Shown piece by piece: positions 30,101 to 36,836 of a stretch of 64,000 nucleotides of DNA; the first letter of the stretch is position 1, and each line of letters begins with the position of its first letter. A model generated the notes under the pieces. That model did no database searches. It saw nothing but the letters and a program-made list of their open reading frames with translations, and was not told the origin of the DNA. The DNA is taken from assembly GCF_000973105.1 (NCBI RefSeq), contig NC_015844.1, forward strand, positions 1,174,501 to 1,238,500. The letters are read 5' to 3'. Source of the DNA: Zobellia galactanivorans. Its GTDB lineage: Bacteria > Bacteroidota > Bacteroidia > Flavobacteriales > Flavobacteriaceae. The position numbers and the translations under genes were made by a program.

Positions 30101-30533
30101 GAGGCTGTCCAAAAGAATCTGAAACCTTACCTGACACAATCAATGATTGCATCTTTTCATCAGACCCAGTCTTACCAATTATTGTTATTATGTTCCCATT
30201 GACATCTAGTGTAACCCCTCCGTATAAAACACACATTTTCAACAACTTGCCTGCCCTAATAGTACCTTTATTCACCTGTACTTTAGGTACATCTTTAAAA
30301 AAACCTTCTGGATAAATAAAACTGTAATCGGTTTGACTACCTAATAAATCAAATACCTCGTCTACAGACAAAGTTTGACTTTTGTCTATGTGAATTTTTG
30401 CATTCTGTGAAAAAATTTCATTAGAAGTAAATCCAAAAACAGTCGAACAGAGCAGGAAAATGAATGTCCTCATGATTAATTTTAATAGGTTTTTCCGGTT
30501 AGGAAAAAGGTGGTTGGTATACTTAATTTTCAT
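27177..30533 (-). CDS. SusC/RagA family TonB-dependent outer-membrane receptor with STN domain
   Basis: An 1118-aa importer. Order: signal peptide (about 20-42), STN domain (about 50-115, SVDEVFDLLGSQTDYSFIYPEG), carboxypeptidase-regulatory-like domain (about 130-210, SGKVSDSFGQPLPGASIIEQG, FDGNFSIKI), a TonB-box-like LDEIVVIGYGTAKKSDLTGA linker, plug (ADIKSVDILKDASSTAIYGSQASNGVIVI), and barrel ending YTLGLNVQF. The STN domain fits control through the FecR gene just upstream. It should carry the sulfated glycan fragments generated in this locus. Confidence 0.95.
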   Translation of the reverse strand: MKIKYTNHLFPNRKNLLKLIMRTFIFLLCSTVFGFTSNEIFSQNAKIHIDKSQTLSVDEVFDLLGSQTDYSFIYPEGFFKDVPKVQVNKGTIRAGKLLKMCVLYGGVTLDVNGNIITIIGKTGSDEKMQSLIVSGKVSDSFGQPLPGASIIEQGTTNGVTTDFDGNFSIKIQNENAILLVSYVGFASKEVAAETTKTIEIILEEDTANLDEIVVIGYGTAKKSDLTGAVASADLKNAEETSNVSIIQALQGSIAGLNVGAVTNAGDNPSLTIRGQNSLSNSEGDNQPLIVLDGIIYRGNLIDINPADIKSVDILKDASSTAIYGSQASNGVIVITSKGGGISLSKPKINYSTSYTVQTPSNRFEPMNAAEYEQFYPDIFWAQGGRIAPDYLNTNPDYDFTTNLKTNEIRQGYEDGIDTPWFDLLTGSGAIKSHNLSIQGKSDALGYFISLGVTDQEGFIQGDEYERYNFRVNLDAKINNWLTIGTQTFMTVSDYSGQAANYQNAYFNLQPWAPIRDDNGELIPNPEGQWLNPFLALEIDDSDIRYNLSNVLYANLQLPIDGLSYKLNYANNYRTTDQSRFDPSAANFQGSGSKDHSKNRDWTFDNILNYTKTFNNDHNVNATLVYGVEKRQLSSTLAAASNFSLDLLGYNNLSAGDPTLNEVSSTKEAETSIYQMGRLLYNYQNKYFFTGTIRRDGFSGFGANDKIAVFPSAALGWVITNEDFVNDSSWMNYLKLRVSYGKSGRRGLGRYDTLSETNVSPSVVFGDGGQTFLGQEPISLSNPDLAWEATTGSNFAFDFGLFDSRVNGTVDYYTNKTENILYQISLPEITGFETINSNVAEVSNSGVELTLNLDIINQDKFNWNTSFNFNRVRNKIESILGADNDGDGVEDDLIGNQLFIGEPQNVNYGYEIIGMWQLEDEANGNIWQGFLPGTYKLADLNNDGEINSLDDRKILNYRDPSYNFGIGNTITYKNFSTYFFINSIQGGKDYFYGNDTPHAQNSLSKSDQLSYSNVPSGAWDYWMPENPEAKYRRLDTASQYGGDPLTQRNFVRLQDVTFKYALPADILEKIHINSASLFLSGKNLVTWTKWNGSDPETGVGFAPTSPLLRSYTLGLNVQF

Positions 30534-30625
30534 AAATTTGAGTATCTATTGGTTAATATTTCTTAATCAATTTTTCTAAAAGGGGATAAAAGTGCAGTAC
30601 TGTCCAGGTCTAAACTTTATTCCCT

Positions 30626-31798
30626 TTATTTTATAATAATTTTTTCATCGTTTATTTCATAAGCTTCTATTTTACTTGTTATTAAAATACTGTTTAATAT
30701 TTCTTCTAAAGATTCCTCTTTTCTTAATACACCATTAAATTTCAACGAAGCGATTTCCGATTTTGAAAATTCGAAATCCACATCATACCATCGTGACAAA
30801 ACCTTTGTAATCTCCCCTAATGTCTTTCCTTTGAAGTTAAAAAGTCCTCTCTTCCAAGATATCTCGCGTTGAACATCCACATGATGAACACTAATGGATT
30901 TATTTTCAAGATTTAAAACGGATTGCTCACTCGGAGCAAGAACTTTCTTTTCTGTAAATGTGCTTACTGCAACCTTACCTTCAACCAAAGTGCTATAAAT
31001 ACTTGTTTCGTCCCTATATGCTTTTATATTAAATACCGTACCCAGAACTTCTATTTCTTGTGAGATACTTTTAACCTTAAATGTCGCTCCTTCATGATTA
31101 CTGCTAGGAGACACCTCAAAATATGCTTCTCCATATACTAATTCTACCTCTCTAGGTTTTCCTTCTATAAATGAAACAGGATACTTCAACTTACTTTCGG
31201 AGTTTAACCATACGAGAGTACCATCGGCCAACTTTAAATGAAATTGACCTCCACGAGGAATAGTCAGATAGTTATATTCTTCTTGTGAGCCTCTTTTACT
31301 AGTAGAATCATACACCAGTTCTTCACCGTCACTTCGAGTGTACTTGGTTTCAACTGTTTTTCCTTTTTCCAAATCTATAGTAGACCCGTCCTCTAGAGTT
31401 AAAATAGCCTTCCCATTACCTCCATCAATACTCCTTTGATCGGCAATGGATTCTACTTCTTCAATGCTTATTGAATCCATTGATGAATTGAAAACTTTAT
31501 CCTTGAACATGTATCCAACTAAAAAAAATATAATTACTGCGGCAGAACTTACAAATCTTAACAAGCGCTGTCTTTTAAGTATATCTTTTTCATGTTCAAT
31601 ATAACTGAGCAAAGAATTCTGGGCGGCATTTGCATCGAACTTCAGTAAATTTAGATTAACACTATGATTAATTCTGACATATTTAATAAACTCCTCTCTA
31701 TTATCAGAATCTTCAATCCAATGAGAAAGTTCATCTAGCTCTGAGATAGAAGCTTGTCTTGTTAAATATTTTGCAATTAAATTCTTCATTAATTTCAA
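30626..31798 (-). CDS. FecR family anti-sigma factor
   Basis: A 390-aa anti-sigma factor: cytoplasmic N-terminal region (ISELDELSHWIEDSDNREEFIKYV), one membrane helix near 80-97 (FVSSAAVIIFFLVGYMF), and a periplasmic FecR domain (TIPRGGQFHLKLADGTLVWLNSESKLKYPVSF, GEAYFEVSPSS, EVLGTVFNIKAY). A C-terminal DUF4974-type domain ends EAYEINDEKIIIK. It is transcribed with susC and divergently from the sigma gene at 31913, rather than downstream of it as in the locus at 8.3 kb. Confidence 0.92.
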   Translation of the reverse strand: MKLMKNLIAKYLTRQASISELDELSHWIEDSDNREEFIKYVRINHSVNLNLLKFDANAAQNSLLSYIEHEKDILKRQRLLRFVSSAAVIIFFLVGYMFKDKVFNSSMDSISIEEVESIADQRSIDGGNGKAILTLEDGSTIDLEKGKTVETKYTRSDGEELVYDSTSKRGSQEEYNYLTIPRGGQFHLKLADGTLVWLNSESKLKYPVSFIEGKPREVELVYGEAYFEVSPSSNHEGATFKVKSISQEIEVLGTVFNIKAYRDETSIYSTLVEGKVAVSTFTEKKVLAPSEQSVLNLENKSISVHHVDVQREISWKRGLFNFKGKTLGEITKVLSRWYDVDFEFSKSEIASLKFNGVLRKEESLEEILNSILITSKIEAYEINDEKIIIK

Positions 31799-31825
31799 AT
31801 CAGTTAGCCTTTCAATAATTAAAAC

Positions 31826-31840
31826 GTGTAAAAATTACAC
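31826..31840. promoter_or_regulatory. Palindrome in the divergent fecR / sigma promoter region
   Basis: A perfect inverted repeat GTGTAA-AAA-TTACAC (31826-31840) lies in the 114-bp gap between the divergent fecR and sigma genes. Its size and symmetry suit a dimeric regulator or the sigma-dependent promoter region. This is inference from position and symmetry only. Confidence 0.4.
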
Positions 31841-31912
31841 TACCCTTGTTTTTTTGATAACATTTTTTTTATATTGTCAAATATTAAGCTACAACTTTCC
31901 ATAATTCTCATA

Positions 31913-32512
31913 ATGAAAATTAGTTTTATCAACGATATTGCCTTTATTAAAAGCCTAAAAAAAGGAAACTCAAAAGCTTTTACTTACTTAGTAGAACAGT
32001 ACCATCATAGACTATGCAACTATGCATATGGACTAGTCAACGATAAGGATGTATCTGAAGATATAGTACAAAATGTGTTTATTAAAATTTGGAAAAAGCG
32101 CAAAGCACTGAAAGATGATATTAATTTGAAAAATTACCTATATAAGTCTACATATAACGAGTTCATAGACCATTACAGGAAAATACGTCCTGTTTTTTCA
32201 TTAGAAAAAATACATATTGAATCCCTCTCTCTCTTTGTGGAAGAAGACTCTGGAAATTCATTGGAAAAATTGCTTCTTGAAGTAAAAAAAGAAATTGAAA
32301 ATCTCCCTCCAAAATGTAAACAAGCTTTTTTATTAAGTAAACAGGAAGGTCTTACCAATATAGAAATCTCAGAATACTTGGGTATTTCAATAAAATCGGT
32401 GGAAGGCCACATTACAAAAGCCTTTTCGATTTTACGAAAAACCTTAGATAAAAAATCTCACGGCATTTTCCTTTTACTCTTTAGATCTAATCTGGTTTCA
32501 AAAACGACGTAA
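31913..32512 (+). CDS. ECF-type RNA polymerase sigma factor (FecI-like)
   Basis: About 199 aa from the ATG at 31913; the longer frame to 31874 would need a TTG start. Region 2 is at about 15-80 (AFTYLVEQYHHRLCNYAYGLVND, VSEDIVQNVFIKIWKKRKALKDD). Region 4 is at about 125-180 (LPPKCKQAFLLSKQEGLTNIEISEYLGISIKSVEGHI). It is divergent from the fecR-susC-susD-sulfatase genes that it probably controls. It is the last gene before the distal tRNA repeat. Confidence 0.92.
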   Translation: MKISFINDIAFIKSLKKGNSKAFTYLVEQYHHRLCNYAYGLVNDKDVSEDIVQNVFIKIWKKRKALKDDINLKNYLYKSTYNEFIDHYRKIRPVFSLEKIHIESLSLFVEEDSGNSLEKLLLEVKKEIENLPPKCKQAFLLSKQEGLTNIEISEYLGISIKSVEGHITKAFSILRKTLDKKSHGIFLLLFRSNLVSKTT

Positions 32513-33034
32513 TTATCTATTTGTAGTAAGAGAAGGTTTTGCAACTATATCTCATGAGTCTAAACAGTTAAAAAATTGTCTTGCTACTTTGTACTTCATT
32601 TTTTTTGCCCCCTCCTACTAAAAGCTCCAAACAAACGACTTCTGAAAAGAATTTACTGAAAATCAGATAATTGTTTACTTTAAAACCAAAGAAAGAATTA
32701 TACCGACATAGCAAACAGTTTTAAAGTATTTATAGATAATAGTGCTAAAATTCGAGAATTTTGTCAAACTCACAACCCAAAGGTCGCTGGTTCGAGTCCA
32801 GTCCCCACTACTAATTAAGAAGCCATTTATCTGAACAATCAGATAAATGGCTTTTTTTCTTCCCGAATTTTTTTCGGTTTTCAGGATAAAGACCAAGGTC
32901 GGTGCCGCCAAAATTAGAAGCAGCACCGACCCACACAGTCTAAAAATTAAAAAATTCAGGTATTTCCCTAAGCTATGTACGGTATTCTATCAATCATTAA
33001 TTGCTTTGTCAGTTTTTATATAGGGTGTAGGATA
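32513..33034. other. Island-end intergenic region
   Basis: About 520 bp holding the distal att-like repeat (32769-32885) and, right after it, ataaagac (32886-32893), the same 8 bp that flank the right end of the insertion sequence at 5933-5940. The minus-strand frame across the tRNA remnant is not considered a gene. Confidence 0.6.
32769..32885 (+). repeat. Distal att-like copy of the tRNA-fMet 3' part and terminator
   Basis: A 117-bp direct repeat of 4380-4496 with five substitutions, three of them in the tRNA part (including one in the anticodon loop segment and one in the acceptor strand). It carries the complete T arm, acceptor 3' strand and the exact terminator hairpin, but no tRNA 5' half upstream. 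It is therefore a remnant and not a working tRNA. It marks the probable right boundary of the island and separates it from the laminarin locus. Confidence 0.85.
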
Positions 33035-34483
33035 CTACTCTTTGATCAACTGCCGAACAGTAGACTTTCCATCTTGTTCAATGGTCAAGAAATACACACC
33101 ACTTTTTAGTCCCGATAAATCGACGGATTCATCAGCGGAAACGCCCGATTTAGAGAATATAACCGTACCTAGCATATCCTGTAGGGTCAGGTTTGCCGCC
33201 TCCCCGTCAAAATTAACGGACACGTATTCCGTAAAGGGGTTGGGATATACCCTGATTTCTTGTGAAATACCATTGTCAGAAGCTATCAGAGAGGAATTCA
33301 AGGCCGTGGCTGCCGAAGCCGTGCCCTGCTTTGTAATCCTGATCCAGTTGATATTCCATCCTCCCGAAATCGAATAGAGACCGAACTGATACGTACCTGC
33401 ACTTACATTGACCGTTTGTGAAACGGTAGTCCAATTCTGCCATCCTCCCGTGTTGGGCACCGAAAGCTCACCAAGCACCGTTTCGCCCGCCTCCAGATCG
33501 GAAGAAAACCGACCGCCGTCGACGGCACTGGCCACGCGATACTCGATCAAATAATTTCCTGATGACGGGAAGTTGATCCCTGGATAGGACATCCAACTGC
33601 CGTTATTGATATAACCCACGTTCTCGCCGCCTTCGGAGCAGGGTTCCTTTTGTACGTCGTTGGAGTATAAATAGCTTTCCGCCTCGATTTTAAGGGTGTT
33701 AGCGCTATCGTTGTCGTCCCCCTTTTGGTAGACCCTTACGTAATCTACCAACATTTGGGCCGGAAGCTTACTTTGATCCACATCGAATCCTGGCCAATCG
33801 CCTCCTACCGCCATGTTCAACAGAATAAAAAACTCGTTCTGGAATTCCCCAGTACCGTTGACACCGTTGCTAATATCCACTTCGTTAAACTGCTGCCCGT
33901 CTACGAACCATTTGATGGAATTTGCATCCCACTCAACAGAATAAATATGGTACTGCCCTGGATCGCTTACCCCCACGTCGTCACCGTAGGAGGCATGATC
34001 ACCATTTTGATCGGACCAGTGGATAGTACCGTGAGTCTGTAGAGCGTTATTGATGCGCTCCATGATATCTATTTCCCCGCAGGCAGGCCAGCTCACACTG
34101 GTAATATTGTTCCCGAGCATCCAAAATGCCGGCCATAGACCTTGACCTGAAGGCAATGCGATTCTGGCCTCTATTTTCCCGTACTTGAAACTCTTCCGAC
34201 CTTGGGTTTTCATTCTCGCCGAGGTATATTGGGCACCGCCAAAATTCTCGTGTTTTGCGGTAATTACCAGATTGCCATTCTCGACTGCGGCGTTTTCCCG
34301 TCTGTAATACTGCAATTCATTGTTGCCCCATCCGTTGTAGCCCATGCCGGTCTCAAAGACCCAATCAGGGCCAATACCGTCGTCGAATTCATCTTGCCAG
34401 ACCAAGTTGTAATCTTGGGCCGAAAGTATGGGGGTCATGCCAAAGCATAAGACCATCAGCAAATACGTAATAATTTTTTTCAT
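33035..34483 (-). CDS. lamC: Laminarinase GH16-CBM6 with T9SS sorting domain (LamC)
   Basis: A 482-aa secreted endo-beta-1,3-glucanase. Order: signal peptide (1-22), GH16 domain (about 24-253) with the beta-bulge motif GEIDIMERI giving E137, D139 and E142, CBM6 (about 262-385, EAESYLYSNDVQKEPCSEGG, GGWNINWIRI), and a T9SS type A C-terminal domain (about 405-482, VYPNPFTEYVSVNF, LIKE). Architecture and residue numbering agree with what I recall of the Zobellia galactanivorans laminarinase ZgLamC (mutant E142S). It cuts laminarin at the surface or outside the cell. The GH64 gene encoded next carries an almost identical CBM6. Confidence 0.88.
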   Translation of the reverse strand: MKKIITYLLMVLCFGMTPILSAQDYNLVWQDEFDDGIGPDWVFETGMGYNGWGNNELQYYRRENAAVENGNLVITAKHENFGGAQYTSARMKTQGRKSFKYGKIEARIALPSGQGLWPAFWMLGNNITSVSWPACGEIDIMERINNALQTHGTIHWSDQNGDHASYGDDVGVSDPGQYHIYSVEWDANSIKWFVDGQQFNEVDISNGVNGTGEFQNEFFILLNMAVGGDWPGFDVDQSKLPAQMLVDYVRVYQKGDDNDSANTLKIEAESYLYSNDVQKEPCSEGGENVGYINNGSWMSYPGINFPSSGNYLIEYRVASAVDGGRFSSDLEAGETVLGELSVPNTGGWQNWTTVSQTVNVSAGTYQFGLYSISGGWNINWIRITKQGTASAATALNSSLIASDNGISQEIRVYPNPFTEYVSVNFDGEAANLTLQDMLGTVIFSKSGVSADESVDLSGLKSGVYFLTIEQDGKSTVRQLIKE

Positions 34484-34619
34484 CTTGTTCTAATTTTGTG
34501 CTTGTCCATTAAATTTTAAATAACCGTAATAACAAAATGACCACCGGAATAGGAGACCGTCAATTAAACCTTTCCGGCAGCCATTGCAAAAGAGTTGGAA
34601 GATGGATTATACCATCTTA

Positions 34620-36497
34620 TTAATTTTTAAGAAGACGCTGGGTTTTCTCCCCAGCCCCTGTTTTCATCTTTACGATATACATTCCCTTGTCTAGAGTCGA
34701 TAAATCTAAGGAACTACCGACTTTCAATGTCTGCGGAGCCAATACTTCATGACCTTCCATGTTTAGGATCATTACATCCATTTCGCCTTCCCCCCTTCCG
34801 AAGGTCACCGTATCGTAAAACGGGTTCGGATACATGATGGTGGTCGTTTCACTTATGCCTTCCTGATTTAGATCGGCCCGTAAGGCCGTGGAGTTTCCTT
34901 GTGGGGAAATGCGAATCCAGTTGATGTTCCATCCTCCTGAAATCGAATAGAGACCGAACTGGTACGTACCTGCATTTACATTGACCGTTTGTGAAACGGT
35001 AGTCCAATTTTGCCAACCTCCCGTGTTGGGAACCGTAAGCTCACCAAGTACTGTTTCGCCCGCCTCCAGATCGGAAGAAAAGCGACCACCACTAATGGCA
35101 CTGGCCACGCGATACTCGATCAAATAATTTCCTGAAGACGGAAAGTCGATATCGGAATAGGCCATCCAACTGCCGTTATTGATATAACCCACGTTCTCGC
35201 CGCCTTCGGAGCAGGGTTCCTTTTGAACGTCATTGGAATCGAAAAAGCTTTCCGCCTCGATTACGTGTGAAGGTAGCGGGTCGAGGCTCGAACCACCTCC
35301 ATCGCCGTCACCCTCGATCGGACCAAGGGTAATCTTTGCACGCAGAGGCTGTCCGGTACTAATGGTCGAAGATTGGTCGAATACATCGTCATAGGCAAAG
35401 GTATAGGTCTGGCCCTCGAAACTGATATCTGCTCTGTGAAAGAATTTCGAGTACCAATTATAAGGTTCTACCTGATAATACCTTGAAGCGTCCCCGAAGT
35501 CCTGAAAGGCTCCCGAAGGTGCGTTCAAGTCGATAGCATGTCGTGTAATCGCAGCGACCATCTGTGCCTGTACCACTAGGTCCCAACGTTGCCCGGAGGC
35601 CATAACACCACTGCCTTCCATCGCCATAAGGGTGGTAGGTTTTCCGGGGATGGTGGCCACTTGACCATCACTTTCCCGTTCAAACACAAAATTAGCACCC
35701 TGTACCCTACCTCGCCATCGGCCGGCATCCCCAGCGTTGAAATAGAGTTCGGCATTACGGTATTTCGACCAGATCGCATCGATGTAGCCGTCCATATAAT
35801 CCGCCGGAAAGCTATCGTCTTTGGTGGGGAATTTTATGATTCCCTGATCTCTTTTCAAAAGTCCCTGAAATTCGGGCGGAGCCGTTCTTGCCCATGCATC
35901 CTGAATTTCCTGTGAGGATTTCAACTCCCCGACCTTTTTAAAGAAATCTACTCCTTCTACTTCAAGTCCGATAGGGTGTTGAAAGGCATCTACCCTCGAA
36001 GTATTGTTAAAGATTCCGAATTCGTTATAGGTAAGCTCGATGGATTCAAATGTAATTCCCTGGTTGGGGTCTGTAGGATTCTCTAGGTTGGGGGCCGCAT
36101 ATCCCCTTGGGTCACCATCATATCCAAAAAAATAGAGATAGAGCGGACTTCCAAAGGAAATCAAGATACGACATCCCGCAATTTTTGGGATGTTTACCGT
36201 TTTATTAGGGATGTCGCTCAACTTCCTGAAGCAGTTCGCGTAGCGACCGTCAAGTCCGGGACCGAGATTGCCATTGATGACAGGGCCGGGTACGGTATTA
36301 TCGGAGCGGGACATCCTATTGACCTGCCCGTTTACGGGGTCTACCCAAACGAAGCCTCCAATTTCGCCGACTACGGCCACGTAAACTTCATCATCGGGAA
36401 ACTCCGAATTGTTCGCAATCTGATAAGGCAGGGTCTGAGCACTCAAAAGGGCCCCTCCAAGAATTAGATATAACAGTGTAAAGTAGAATGTTTTCAT
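34620..36497 (-). CDS. GH64-type beta-1,3-glucanase with CBM6 and T9SS sorting domain
   Basis: A 625-aa secreted protein: signal peptide (1-20), GH64/thaumatin-like catalytic domain (about 22-395), CBM6 (about 410-535) and T9SS C-terminal domain (about 552-625, MYPNPFYDTVTF). The catalytic segment has FESIELTYNEFGIF and TSRVDAF, offering the Glu (E151-E159 cluster) and Asp (D170) expected for the inverting GH64 mechanism that releases laminaripentaose. PYQIANNSEF and DEVYVAVVGEIGG are typical GH64 start strands. It lies 136 bp upstream of lamC on the same strand, so exo/endo cooperation on laminarin is likely. Confidence 0.82.
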   Translation of the reverse strand: MKTFYFTLLYLILGGALLSAQTLPYQIANNSEFPDDEVYVAVVGEIGGFVWVDPVNGQVNRMSRSDNTVPGPVINGNLGPGLDGRYANCFRKLSDIPNKTVNIPKIAGCRILISFGSPLYLYFFGYDGDPRGYAAPNLENPTDPNQGITFESIELTYNEFGIFNNTSRVDAFQHPIGLEVEGVDFFKKVGELKSSQEIQDAWARTAPPEFQGLLKRDQGIIKFPTKDDSFPADYMDGYIDAIWSKYRNAELYFNAGDAGRWRGRVQGANFVFERESDGQVATIPGKPTTLMAMEGSGVMASGQRWDLVVQAQMVAAITRHAIDLNAPSGAFQDFGDASRYYQVEPYNWYSKFFHRADISFEGQTYTFAYDDVFDQSSTISTGQPLRAKITLGPIEGDGDGGGSSLDPLPSHVIEAESFFDSNDVQKEPCSEGGENVGYINNGSWMAYSDIDFPSSGNYLIEYRVASAISGGRFSSDLEAGETVLGELTVPNTGGWQNWTTVSQTVNVNAGTYQFGLYSISGGWNINWIRISPQGNSTALRADLNQEGISETTTIMYPNPFYDTVTFGRGEGEMDVMILNMEGHEVLAPQTLKVGSSLDLSTLDKGMYIVKMKTGAGEKTQRLLKN

Positions 36498-36640
36498 AGC
36501 ATTTCGTTTAATTAATTTTTACAGTAAAAAATGGGGCATGAAATAGGCGAGTCAAGCTAAGTCAGCACAACGGCCACTATTATTTTTTGACACCGCTAAT
36601 TTATCAGTTCACACAAAAAGATTTAAATAACGCGGCAATA

Positions 36641-36836
36641 CAAAATGTATACATCCCATAAAATAAATTAAGACAGCGTAGGAATTAATACACAACACAC
36701 TGTAGTCATTAAGCTTTCGCGATTATAATTCACACCAACAATCTGCTCAAAAAAGAAGACAAACAGCAGGTTGTAGTGATAATGTTGTGATAGGATATAG
36801 GTTTCCCCGCTGGCCTTAAATACTCAATATATAGTC
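36641..36836. repeat. Intergenic repeat, copy A
   Basis: This segment between the sensor stop codon and the GH64 start (and overlapping the last codons of the sensor gene) aligns over about 190 bp with 49229-49412. Shared blocks include aaaatgta, aagaagac/aagaagatcag, ttgtagtgata and ccttaaatactc. The copies have small gaps. It fills most of the 318-bp gap 36498-36815, which otherwise shows no gene. Confidence 0.7.

Noticed and set aside
32769-32841. Second tRNA-fMet gene
   Set aside because: Only the 3' half is present, with changes in the acceptor strand; no D arm or 5' acceptor strand exists upstream.
32675-32926. 83-aa minus-strand frame across the distal tRNA remnant and terminator
   Set aside because: Its peptide (GDWTRTSDLW) comes from reverse-reading the tRNA 3' end. 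Such peptides are a common annotation artefact.
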